Source of the DNA: Mesorhizobium sp. M8A.F.Ca.ET.218.01.1.1
GTDB taxonomy: Bacteria; Pseudomonadota; Alphaproteobacteria; Rhizobiales; Rhizobiaceae
Reading direction: 5' to 3'
DNA length: 64,000 nucleotides
Assembly: GCF_004791165.1 (NCBI RefSeq)
Contig: NZ_SRUZ01000011.1
Span: forward strand, 106,531 to 170,530
Each line of letters opens with the position of its first letter. Positions within the stretch are counted from its first letter, which is position 1. The position numbers were made by a program, and so were the translations under genes. The notes beneath the pieces are model-generated. The model ran no database searches and had not been told where the DNA came from. It saw nothing but the letters and a program-made list of their open reading frames with translations. Below, piece after piece: positions 53,753 to 61,814 of this stretch.

Positions 53753-54934
53753 CTACCGCCGCAGCACCGCGCTCAGCACATCCCTGATGCCGATGGCGCC
53801 GACGAAGCGGGACTGGTCGTCGAACAACGCCACCGGCGCCGTCTGCGAGCGGTGCATGGCCAGCATCACGGTTTTCAGCGACGTGCCCGGATTGGCCCAG
53901 AACACCTGACCTGCTTCTTCGGGCTGGCCCTCTATCCCGGTGCACGACGTCCACACCGCCGGCTTGCCGTCGCGTTCGGCCGCCGCCACCAGCCCGTGCT
54001 CGTCGATCTTGAAACGGGTCGTCTTGCGTCGGTCGAGCCACACCCAGCCGTCCGTGCCCTGTTCGAGATCGCGGCGGTCGCGCATCACGTTCCATGCGGT
54101 CAACACCGAGAGCGGGTTCACATTGGCGATGAAGTCGCGGACATAGTCGTTGGCGGGACGCAGCACGATGTCTTCCGGCGCGCCTGTCTGCACGATACGC
54201 CCGCCCTCCATGATGGTGATGTGGCTGCCGATCTTCAGGGCCTCCTCGAGGTCGTGGCTGACGAAGATGATGGTCTTCTTCAGCTCCGCCTGCAGCTGCA
54301 GAAGCTCGTCCTGCAGCTTGGTGCGGATCAGCGGGTCGAGAGCCGAGAACGGCTCGTCCATCAACAGGATAGGCGCCTCGGTGGCGAAGGCGCGCGCCAG
54401 ACCGACGCGCTGCTGCATGCCGCCCGAAAGCTCATGGGCGTATTTGTTCGACCATTGATCGAGGTTGACCAGCTTGAGCTGGCGATGCACCCGCTCCTTG
54501 CGCTCGGCATCCGGCACGCCGGCGAGTTCGAGACCCAGGCCGACATTCTCTTCCACCGTGCGCCATGGCAGGAGGCCGAACTGCTGGAACACCATCGCCA
54601 CCTGTTTCTGTCGCAGCCGCCGCAAGGTTGGCTCGTCGCAGGTGACGACGTCGACCGTACGGTCGCCGTCCTTGACCAGCACTTGTCCGCGCGACACCAC
54701 GTTGAGCCGGTTGACCGCGCGAAGCAGCGTCGACTTGCCGGAGCCCGACAGGCCCATCAGCACCGAGATTTCGCCTTCATGCACGGTGAGGCTGGCGCCT
54801 GCGCAGCCGAGCACATTGCCGGTCTTCTCGAGGATCTCGGCTCGGGTAGCGCCCTTGTCGATCATCGCCAGCGAGCCGGCCTGGTCGGCGCCGAAGACGA
54901 TATCGACATTCCTGAAATCGACGGCGACGGTCAT
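53753..54934 (-). CDS. choV: Choline ABC transporter ATP-binding protein
   Basis: A 393-residue ATPase of the proline/glycine-betaine/choline type. It has Walker A GLSGSGKSTLLRAVN near 60-74, the Q-loop VFQQFGLLPW, the signature LSGGMQQRVGLARAFA and Walker B ILLMDEPFSALDPL. The C-terminal part (about 280-393) holds a degenerate CBS-like regulatory region. It overlaps choW by four bases and completes the choXWV operon, which takes in choline for glycine-betaine synthesis or as a carbon source. Confidence 0.95.
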   Translation of the reverse strand: MTVAVDFRNVDIVFGADQAGSLAMIDKGATRAEILEKTGNVLGCAGASLTVHEGEISVLMGLSGSGKSTLLRAVNRLNVVSRGQVLVKDGDRTVDVVTCDEPTLRRLRQKQVAMVFQQFGLLPWRTVEENVGLGLELAGVPDAERKERVHRQLKLVNLDQWSNKYAHELSGGMQQRVGLARAFATEAPILLMDEPFSALDPLIRTKLQDELLQLQAELKKTIIFVSHDLEEALKIGSHITIMEGGRIVQTGAPEDIVLRPANDYVRDFIANVNPLSVLTAWNVMRDRRDLEQGTDGWVWLDRRKTTRFKIDEHGLVAAAERDGKPAVWTSCTGIEGQPEEAGQVFWANPGTSLKTVMLAMHRSQTAPVALFDDQSRFVGAIGIRDVLSAVLRR

Positions 54935-55785
54935 TTCTTGCCTCCAACGCCAATGCGGGTCATCCGGTCGAGCACGATGGCGAGCACGACGATGGCGAGA
55001 CCGGCCTCAAGGCCAAGGTCGATGCGGCGCGAACCGAGCGCCCGGTTGATTTCCGTGCCGAGGCCACCGGCGCCGATCAGGGCCGCGAACACCACCATCG
55101 ACAGCGACAGCATGATCGACTGCGTCAGGCCCGCCATGATGGTGGGCAGTGCGGAGGGCAGCTCGACCTTCCACAACAGCTGGCTCTTGGTGGCGCCGAA
55201 GGCCTCGCCGGCCTCGATGATCGACTTCGGCACCGAAACGACGCCCAGATGAGTGAGCCTGACTGCTGTCGGGATGACGAAAATGATGGTGACGATGAGG
55301 CCGGGCGCGTTGCCAAGGCCGAACAGCGTCAGCACCGGGATCAGGTAGACGAAGGTCGGCAGTGTCTGCATCAGGTCGAGCACCGGCAGCATGACGCGGT
55401 AGACCTTCGGCTTGTGCGCCGCCCAGATGCCGAGCGGCACGCCGATGGCCATCGCCATGGCGGCGGCGGCCACGACCAGCACCAGCGTCTGCACCGTCTG
55501 TTTCCAGAGGTTCTGGTTGATGATGAAGATCAGGCCGAGGAAAACGCCGATGGCGAGCGGCCGTGAGCGCTGCAGCAGCCAGGCGACGATGGCGATCACC
55601 AAAGCGAGCAGCACCGGCGGCACCATCAGCAGGATGTTGACCAGCCCGTCGAGGATGAAATTCAGGCCATTCGAGAACGCCCTGAACACAGTGTCGAAAT
55701 GGTCGGTGAGGAACCCGAAGAAAGCCTTGCCCCAGGGCCCGATGGGAATCTTGTAATCGACCAGGAATTTGGAAATCGGATCCAT
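54931..55785 (-). CDS. choW: Choline ABC transporter permease
   Basis: A 284-residue inner-membrane permease with about six or seven helices. The binding-protein-dependent permease motif (EAGEAFGATKSQLLWKVELP near 195-214) makes contact with ChoV. The start MDPISKFLVDYKIPIG is typical of ChoW/ProW; the ATG at 55785 has GAGGGG upstream. A hairpin with an A/T-rich flank separates it from choX. Confidence 0.93.
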   Translation of the reverse strand: MDPISKFLVDYKIPIGPWGKAFFGFLTDHFDTVFRAFSNGLNFILDGLVNILLMVPPVLLALVIAIVAWLLQRSRPLAIGVFLGLIFIINQNLWKQTVQTLVLVVAAAAMAMAIGVPLGIWAAHKPKVYRVMLPVLDLMQTLPTFVYLIPVLTLFGLGNAPGLIVTIIFVIPTAVRLTHLGVVSVPKSIIEAGEAFGATKSQLLWKVELPSALPTIMAGLTQSIMLSLSMVVFAALIGAGGLGTEINRALGSRRIDLGLEAGLAIVVLAIVLDRMTRIGVGGKK

Positions 55786-55843
55786 CTTGCCCCTCTTTGG
55801 CCTGCGCCGTCCTTGCCGGACGGTCATCTTCTCACAGCATATG

Positions 55844-55874
55844 AAAAAGGGCAGCCTTTTCCAGTGGCTGCCCT
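55844..55874 (-). terminator. Intra-operon hairpin between choX and choW
   Basis: On the minus strand AGGGCAGCC (55874-55866) and GGCTGCCCT (55856-55848) form a perfect nine-base stem followed by TTTTT. It looks like a leaky terminator or stabiliser that keeps the binding protein's message above that of the permease and ATPase. Confidence 0.7.
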
Positions 55875-55906
55875 GTTTTTGAGGTCATGCCGAAATCAAA
55901 GCCGGC

Positions 55907-56842
55907 TCAGCCTCCGAGCGCGGTCTTGACCGCCGCCGCCGCGTCGCCGCCGTCGAAGGTGGTCACGCCGGCGATCCAGGGCTTGACCGCATCCGGGTTT
56001 TTCTTCAGCCAGTCGGTTGCCACCTTGTTGGCATCGCTGCCCTTCAGGATGGCGTCCATCATCTGGCCTTCCATATCCAGATTGAACTTCAGGTTGGTGA
56101 TGAACTTGCCGACGTTCGGGCACTCGGTCGTGTAGCCCTTGCGCACGTTGGTCGAGACGGTGGCGGCGCCGAAACCGCTGTCGCCCATGCCGTCGAGATA
56201 GGTGATCTTCATGGCGCCCATCACCGGATGCGGCGTCCAGCCGAGGAAGGCGATCCACTCATTGTTCTTCATCGACTGCTCGGCCTGCGTCAGCATGCCG
56301 GCCTCCGAGGATTCGACCAGTTCGAACCCGTCGAGATTGTCCTTCGGGTTCTTGATCATGTCGAGGATGATGCGATTACCGTCATTGCCGGCCTCGATGC
56401 CGTAGATCTTGCCGTTGAACTTGTCCTTGAACTTGCCGAGATCGGTCAGCGTCTTGACACCGGCATCCGCGACATAGGTCGGCACGACGATGCCGTAACC
56501 GGCGCCGGCCAGGTTCTGGCTGACGGTCTCGACCGAACCGTCGGCCGTGTAGTCCTTGATGTCGTTGGTCATCGACGGCATCCAGTTGCCGAGGAAGACG
56601 TCGAGGTCCTTGTTCTTCAGCGACGCATAGGTCACCGGAACCGAGAGCTGGATCACCTGCGGCTCGTAGCCGAGCGCGGTGAGCAGTACCGAGGCCAGCC
56701 CGGTGGTGGCCTGGATGTCGGTCCAGCCGACATCGGAGAGGCGAACCGCCTTGCAGCTCGCCGGATCGCCGGCGAAGGCGGCACTCGTGGACAGGAAGGC
56801 CGCCAAGCCGAGGCCGGCGACGAAGGAATTCATACGCGACAT
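55907..56842 (-). CDS. choX: Choline ABC transporter substrate-binding protein
   Basis: A 311-residue periplasmic protein with a signal peptide (MSRMNSFVAGLGLAAFLSTS and on to AAFAGD). It binds choline through aromatic residues; VRLSDVGWTDIQATTGLASV near 33-52, LGNWMPSMTNDI and EWIAFLGWTPHPVMG carry the Trp and Tyr residues expected for the aromatic box. GGGAGA precedes the ATG at 56842; a second ATG three codons later is possible. First gene of choXWV. Confidence 0.95.
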   Translation of the reverse strand: MSRMNSFVAGLGLAAFLSTSAAFAGDPASCKAVRLSDVGWTDIQATTGLASVLLTALGYEPQVIQLSVPVTYASLKNKDLDVFLGNWMPSMTNDIKDYTADGSVETVSQNLAGAGYGIVVPTYVADAGVKTLTDLGKFKDKFNGKIYGIEAGNDGNRIILDMIKNPKDNLDGFELVESSEAGMLTQAEQSMKNNEWIAFLGWTPHPVMGAMKITYLDGMGDSGFGAATVSTNVRKGYTTECPNVGKFITNLKFNLDMEGQMMDAILKGSDANKVATDWLKKNPDAVKPWIAGVTTFDGGDAAAAVKTALGG

Positions 56843-57246
56843 CTGTATTCTCCCATTGCGATTCTTTGGCGGGGCGAAGTTACGGTTTTTGTGTCCGCCT
56901 TGTTTCGTCAGCCAAACACCATTCTGGAGTGGTTTCAAGCGCTAAGACAATCACGATCAACGGCGCTGGCTGGCCAATCAGCGACACCGCTGACGCTTTC
57001 CGTGCCAAGCCTGAGCGCAATCTGCCTCGGCAACGGCGGCTTTTTCAGGGGAATGCGGCGGCGGCCCCTCCCCGCGCGGCGGCAAGTCGGCTTAAGGTCT
57101 GTTTGGATTCAGGTCAGGCCGCGCCGAAAATGGTGGGCTCCGAGAACCGGAGCGGAGCGTACTTTGAGTACGCGAGCACCGGAAGCGGAGGAACCGCCTT
57201 TTGCAGGCCGGCCTCACCTGAATATGAACAGACCTTAAAGGGCGGC
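56843..57246. other. 404-bp spacer between choX and tdk
   Basis: Divergent intergenic region. The right part (57092-57238) is the inverted-repeat element described separately. The left part (56843-57091) must hold the choXWV promoter on the minus strand, and the tdk promoter unless the element supplies it. No gene is supported, though the tdk frame stays open through it by chance. Confidence 0.6.
57092..57238. repeat. 147-bp inverted-repeat element (MITE-like) before tdk
   Basis: The ends TTAAGGTCTGTT (57092-57103) and AACAGACCTTAA (57227-57238) are exact inverted copies, and similarity continues inward through ATTCAGGT and AGGCCG to about 30 bp with four mismatches. The centre forms further hairpins, for example CTCCGAGAACCGGAG and GCGTACTTTGAGTACGC (57157-57173). 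It has no coding capacity. The right end touches AAAGGG, the ribosome site of tdk. Confidence 0.85.
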
Positions 57247-57858
57247 ATGGCCAAGCTGTATTTCCATTACGCGACGATGAACGCCGGCAAGACGACCATG
57301 CTGTTGCAGGCATCGTACAATTACCGCGAGCGCGGCATGACGACGATGCTGTTCGTCGCCGGCCATTACCGCAAGGGCGATACCGGCCTGATCTCGTCGC
57401 GCATCGGGCTGGAGACGGAAGCCGAGATGTTCCGCGACGGCGACGACCTGTTCGCCCGCGTGGCCGAGCATCACCAGCACACGGCGGTGCATTGCATCTT
57501 CGTCGATGAGGCGCAGTTCCTGGAGGAGGAGCAGGTCTGGCAGCTTGCCCGCATCGCCGACCGGCTCAACATCCCGGTCATGTGCTATGGCCTGCGCACC
57601 GATTTCCAGGGCAAGCTATTTCCCGGCTCGCGCGCGCTGCTGGCGATCGCCGACGATCTGCGCGAAGTGCGCACCATCTGCCGCTGCGGCCGCAAGGCGA
57701 CCATGGTCGTGCGCCTCGGTCCCGACGGCAAGGTGGCCCGGCAGGGCGAACAGGTGGCGATCGGCAAGGATGTCTATGTCTCGCTCTGCCGCCGCCACTG
57801 GGAAGAGGAAATGGGCCGCGCCGCACCCGACGACTTCATCGGCTTTGTCAGCGGTTGA
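57247..57858 (+). CDS. tdk: Thymidine kinase (type II)
   Basis: Phosphorylates thymidine to dTMP in the salvage pathway. The 203-residue protein has the P-loop TMNAGKTTMLLQASYNYRER (10-29), Walker B HCIFVDEAQFLEEEQVWQLA with the catalytic Glu, and a zinc-binding set of Cys residues (ICRCGRKATM and LCRRHW). Length is normal. The ATG at 57247 has AAAGGG five bases upstream, which overlaps the end of the inverted-repeat element. Confidence 0.95.
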   Translation: MAKLYFHYATMNAGKTTMLLQASYNYRERGMTTMLFVAGHYRKGDTGLISSRIGLETEAEMFRDGDDLFARVAEHHQHTAVHCIFVDEAQFLEEEQVWQLARIADRLNIPVMCYGLRTDFQGKLFPGSRALLAIADDLREVRTICRCGRKATMVVRLGPDGKVARQGEQVAIGKDVYVSLCRRHWEEEMGRAAPDDFIGFVSG

Positions 57859-57989
57859 AACGAAGGCCCGCTGGACGTCGGCCTCGGGTAGCCGGCTGCC
57901 ACCTCTTGCAGCCACGCCATTCTATGGTGCCTTTGTTAAGGTCAGCGCCGTATTTTCACGCGCTCAGCCAGAACTCTCCGGGGTCAGCT

Positions 57990-58379
57990 ATGCTTCGAGC
58001 CGTCTTGTCCGCCAGCCTTCTTTTGCTTGCCACTTCCCTTGCCGCCCGGGCCGGAGGCGATCCCATCCTGGGCAAACATGTCTTCAATCGGTGCATGGCC
58101 TGTCATGAGGCGGCGACCGACCACGACAAGGTCGGCCCGCATCTGATGGGCGTCGTCGGCCGCAAGGCGGGGACCGCCGAAAGCTTCCTCGGCCATTATT
58201 CGGATGCCATGAAGAACGCGGGGGCTGCCGGTCTCGTGTGGGACGAGGCAAATCTTGCCGAATACCTCAAATCGCCCAAGCTGAAGGTGCCCGGCAACAG
58301 GATGGCCTTTGGCGGCCTGGGCAATGACGACGACATCGCCAACGTCATCGCTTATCTGAAAGCCGATCCCAAGCCCTGA
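57990..58379 (+). CDS. Small periplasmic class I cytochrome c
   Basis: A 129-residue precursor with a signal peptide (1-22, LLLLATSLAARAGG). The haem site is CMACH at 35-39 and the axial Met is in VPGNRMAFGGLGNDDDIANV near 100-119, so it is a mitochondrial-type soluble cytochrome c. It may carry electrons from the bc1 complex to oxidases. The start ATG at 57990 lacks a strong ribosome site. It is a single gene 131 bp after tdk. Confidence 0.9.
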   Translation: MLRAVLSASLLLLATSLAARAGGDPILGKHVFNRCMACHEAATDHDKVGPHLMGVVGRKAGTAESFLGHYSDAMKNAGAAGLVWDEANLAEYLKSPKLKVPGNRMAFGGLGNDDDIANVIAYLKADPKP

Positions 58380-58697
58380 GCAGCCGTTCGTTGTCGGACG
58401 GGGCGACTTGTGCGCGCCGGGTCGGGGCTGCAAAGCGCCAGTTGTTGTCGAGTTTCAGAACGATCCGCTTCGGCGTCGACTGATTGCTTTGCCGGCATGA
58501 AAGTTCAAAATCAGCTGAACCAGGCTTGGCCGGCCAGTTGATCCCGCCATGACCACGGCTCCATTACCATTCAAGGGTTCGGCCGAATATTTGTTTTCGC
58601 GCCGCGCACTCTCTTCACGTCTTTCAATCCCCTGATACCCCACATATATTCGCCGCTGTTCGCAACCAGCGAGCGGAAGCCGAAGCGGGAGGCCCCT
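58380..58697. other. 318-bp spacer before the coiled-coil/AAA+ operon, no gene seen
   Basis: It presumably contains the promoter of the operon that begins at 58698. The part near 58560-58660 is less GC-rich than its surroundings. I found no convincing -35/-10 pair, repeat or RNA gene. GGGAGG about ten bases before the ATG (GCGGGAGGCCCCT) is the ribosome site. Confidence 0.5.
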
Positions 58698-59786
58698 ATG
58701 GCGACATTGCAGAATTTCGATGCCGAAATTGCCAAGACCAAGCAGGTCGTCCAGGATATGCGCACCAAGATCGAGCAATCCGGCACCGTGCTCGACACGC
58801 TCGCAACCGCCGACAAGAAGATTGGCGACGCCAATTTCGACATCGAGAACGCCCGCATCGAGGATGTGCTGAAGCAGCAGAAGGTGATGGAAGGCAACAT
58901 CGCCGACCTGATCATCGGGCTCGAGGACGCCACCAATGTCTTCGGCGCCGAGTTCGAGAGCATGAAGAACTATACCGGCTGGGAAAACTTCGTCGGCGTT
59001 TTTTCGGCACAGCGCAAGCAGCGCATGCGCACCGACCGCGTGCGCAACATGTCGCTCGCCGGCAATTTGCAGGAACTGCTGGCCAAGTCCGACACCATCG
59101 TCGGCATATTGAAGGCGCAGAAGGAAGTTCTCGACCAGCGCTACAAGACCTCCGAGGCCAGCCTGTCGCAGGTTATCGAACGCCGCAAGACCACCATGAC
59201 CAACCTCGAAGCCGTGCAGAAGCGCATCGAGGAGCTCAATCCGATGTTGCTCGACATTGAGAACAAGATCGCCGCCTCGACCAGCCAGAAGGACCGCACG
59301 CAGCTCGAGGGCGAGCGCTCCAAGCTCGCCACCGAATACAATGAAAAGCAGGCCAAGGAGCAGGAGCTGCTGGCCGAAAGCCAGACGCTGGAGCGCTACA
59401 CCTCCATGTTCCAGACCTTTGTCGATTCGCTCAACAACCAGATCGCCGCGCAGTCGACGCTGATCAACAAGCTGACCATCGATACCGAGCAGCGCATCGT
59501 GCTGTACAAGGCTTTGGAAGATTCCTTGAAGACCGCCGCCCAGCAGGACGTCGCCCACAAGATCAACACGCTGGGCAGCCAGGTCGACAACACCGCCGAG
59601 GAAACCATGGCCGGCATCGGCGCCGCCTCGCAGAAGCACATTGGTGACCTGCTGGAGATGCACGAGAAGAACATGGTGGCCAGCGCCGACATCCAGCGCC
59701 GCAAGAAGCTGGCCGACGATGCCTTCGCCCGCCGCTTCGACGAGGTGCTGAAGAAGCACAATTCGGCCAACTACGTGCAGTCATAA
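58698..59786 (+). CDS. Coiled-coil protein of unknown function (TelA-like architecture)
   Basis: A 362-residue cytoplasmic protein that is nearly all alpha-helix, with heptad patterns through about 1-75, 115-290 and 310-345. The one non-helical island is YTGWENFVGVFSAQRKQRMR near 93-112. Long helices and the QTFVDSLNNQIAAQSTLINK segment near 236-255 recall TelA-type toxic-anion-resistance proteins, but I cannot confirm a relationship. Rhizobial copies carry vague names such as 'cell surface protein', although there is no signal peptide. It leads an operon with a 381-residue unknown, a Fic enzyme and an AAA+ ATPase. Confidence 0.8.
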   Translation: MATLQNFDAEIAKTKQVVQDMRTKIEQSGTVLDTLATADKKIGDANFDIENARIEDVLKQQKVMEGNIADLIIGLEDATNVFGAEFESMKNYTGWENFVGVFSAQRKQRMRTDRVRNMSLAGNLQELLAKSDTIVGILKAQKEVLDQRYKTSEASLSQVIERRKTTMTNLEAVQKRIEELNPMLLDIENKIAASTSQKDRTQLEGERSKLATEYNEKQAKEQELLAESQTLERYTSMFQTFVDSLNNQIAAQSTLINKLTIDTEQRIVLYKALEDSLKTAAQQDVAHKINTLGSQVDNTAEETMAGIGAASQKHIGDLLEMHEKNMVASADIQRRKKLADDAFARRFDEVLKKHNSANYVQS

Positions 59787-59826
59787 TTGCCGCGCGCACC
59801 GGTGCGACAATCCCAGGGCTGACAGC

Positions 59827-60972
59827 ATGACCCCCGAAAACGACGCTGCGGCGCGGTATTTCTCGGCAATCACGGCCGCGCTTAGCGGCCTTGAAGTGTT
59901 CATGCGCGACGACCGCTCGCCGCTCTACCGGCACGGCATCGTCGCCAGGATCGTTGCCGAATACATCGCCCGGCTCGACAAGTCCTTCTCCTGCTGGCGC
60001 AATCGCCTGGGCTTCATGGACACGTTCCGCATTTCGCGCGCCGAAAGCGGTTTCCCGGTGTTCCAGAACCTGCTCGAACTGGAGAACGACCGCCGGCAGG
60101 CTGATGCACGCCTTGCCAACATCCCGCTGGCCGGCGAACTGCGCGAGGAGATGGCCGACTTCATCCTGCGCCACAAGGCGTTCCCCGAGGCGCTGCAGAA
60201 AACGATGGCCGAGCGGCTCTATCTCGAGGACGTCAAGAGCGAACAGACCTTCGGTCCGTTCACGCTGGCGCAGACAGCCAAGGTGTCGGTCAATCCGAAG
60301 ACGGCGCGGCCTTATTATCTGGTCCACTGGGCGACCTTCGACGGCAGCGCCAACTTGCCCTTGATCTACATGGTGACGGTGGAGGATTCCTCGGAAAGCA
60401 TGGTCAGCCAGCTTGTCGACCGGAGCGGCAAGCTCAACGACAAGGTCGACATTCCGCTGCCGGTCGACGGCTTGCTCAACCCCGAGCTTGCCCACCGCTT
60501 CGACGATTTCACCGAGAAGAATTCGGCCTATACGCTGTCGCCGGCGACCATCGCGGTCAACCTCGACAAGGATTTCGAGCCACTGCACCCCAAGCAGCTG
60601 AGGCGCGTGGTGCTCGGTCCCTTCTATTCGGCGGGCATTACCGACAACAATTCGACGGTGACGGAAGTGCTGGCCAAGGTGCGCAAGCCGGAAAACGCCT
60701 GGCTTTTGACCTGGACCATCCAGGAGGTCTACTCCAAGGGCGAGAAGCCCGGCCGCAGGGGCCTATTCTCCAGCGAGAAGACGACGCAGGAATTCTTCAT
60801 CAACACCGACGACCTGGAGGCCGCGCGCCAAGGCGTATCGAGCTACGAAAACCACGCGCTGATCCCGCACGAGGCCTACCAGGCGCTCTACGCCGCCGGC
60901 GAAGCACAGAAGATTTTTGCCGGCTACAAGGTTCACATCCTGTCGAATGGACAGGTGATATCGGATGTCTAG
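59827..60972 (+). CDS. Unknown 381-residue protein of the coiled-coil/AAA+ operon
   Basis: I do not recognise a family. The N-terminal third (about 1-140) is helical with SCWRNRLGFMDTFRISRAES near 55-74; the rest seems alpha/beta, including YYLVHWATFDGSANLPLIYM near 162-181 and LLTWTIQEVYSKGEKPGRRG near 294-313. No signal peptide or membrane helix is visible. Start ATG at 59827 lies 40 bp after the coiled-coil gene, on the same strand. It probably works with the ATPase encoded further on. Confidence 0.8.
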   Translation: MTPENDAAARYFSAITAALSGLEVFMRDDRSPLYRHGIVARIVAEYIARLDKSFSCWRNRLGFMDTFRISRAESGFPVFQNLLELENDRRQADARLANIPLAGELREEMADFILRHKAFPEALQKTMAERLYLEDVKSEQTFGPFTLAQTAKVSVNPKTARPYYLVHWATFDGSANLPLIYMVTVEDSSESMVSQLVDRSGKLNDKVDIPLPVDGLLNPELAHRFDDFTEKNSAYTLSPATIAVNLDKDFEPLHPKQLRRVVLGPFYSAGITDNNSTVTEVLAKVRKPENAWLLTWTIQEVYSKGEKPGRRGLFSSEKTTQEFFINTDDLEAARQGVSSYENHALIPHEAYQALYAAGEAQKIFAGYKVHILSNGQVISDV

Positions 60973-61020
60973 GAACCTGCTTTGCGTCATTGAAAACCAC
61001 ACAGCACCGAGGCGCCAGCA

Positions 61021-61812
61021 ATGACCGCCGCAGCTAAAATATCCGGCAAGAAGCGGCAGCTCGATGCGCTCAAGAGGAGAGTTCGGCCCGGCGCCCTGGA
61101 AGGCTTGGAACGCAGCCAGCGTATCGACATAACGTACACGTCGAACGCGATCGAGGGAAATACACTGACGGCGGGCGAGACAGCCCTCGTTCTGGAAAAA
61201 GGCATCACGATCAGTGGCAAGCCGCTCAAGGATCACCTCGAGGCAATCGACCACGCGCGCGCATTGAGTTGGGTACTCGAAATCGCTTCAAAGGACGACC
61301 ATCCGATCATGGAGGCGGACATCCGCAATCTTCATCATCTGGTCGTGGCGAATTCCAAGCCGGAGATAGCCGGCCAATACGCCGACAGCGCTCGTTACGT
61401 GAATACGAATGTCGGCGTATTCAATTTTCCCGCCCCCGTGGAGATTCCAGCGCTGATGGAGGTTTTTTGCCGGTGGTTGAGCGCAGCGCCAAGCACACCA
61501 CGAACTGCCTTCGAGGCTCATCGGCGCTTTGTCGCCATTCACCCGTTCAACGACGGCAACGGACGTACAGCGCGCCTTTTGATGAATCTGGTGTTGGCAC
61601 GCGGTGGATACCCGCCGGTAGCGATCCGCCCGGAAGATCGCCCCGATTACATTGCAGCGCTTGAGATCGACCAGAGCGGCGGCGGGCACATTGCTTTCGA
61701 CAAGCTGCTTTTCGAAAGGCTGGATCAGACTTTGGACATCTATCTGGACGCAGCGCGTCAGGCGCAGGATCGTTCTGCGGAAGCCGGGAAAGTAATCCCG
61801 ATAAGGAGCTGA
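61021..61812 (+). CDS. Fic-domain protein, class II (self-inhibited AMP-transferase)
   Basis: A 263-residue Fic enzyme that would transfer AMP, or another nucleotide part, to a hydroxyl group on a target protein. The active site HPFNDGNGRTAR begins at His174 and is complete. The N-terminal inhibitory helix motif SNAIEGN (41-47, with Glu45) matches [ST]xxxE[GN], so the enzyme is held inactive by its own helix. Codon use looks slightly less GC-biased than in neighbours. It lies 48 bp after the unknown gene and 2 bp before the AAA+ gene, apparently inserted into that operon. Target unknown. Confidence 0.9.
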   Translation: MTAAAKISGKKRQLDALKRRVRPGALEGLERSQRIDITYTSNAIEGNTLTAGETALVLEKGITISGKPLKDHLEAIDHARALSWVLEIASKDDHPIMEADIRNLHHLVVANSKPEIAGQYADSARYVNTNVGVFNFPAPVEIPALMEVFCRWLSAAPSTPRTAFEAHRRFVAIHPFNDGNGRTARLLMNLVLARGGYPPVAIRPEDRPDYIAALEIDQSGGGHIAFDKLLFERLDQTLDIYLDAARQAQDRSAEAGKVIPIRS

Positions 61813-61814
61813 CC

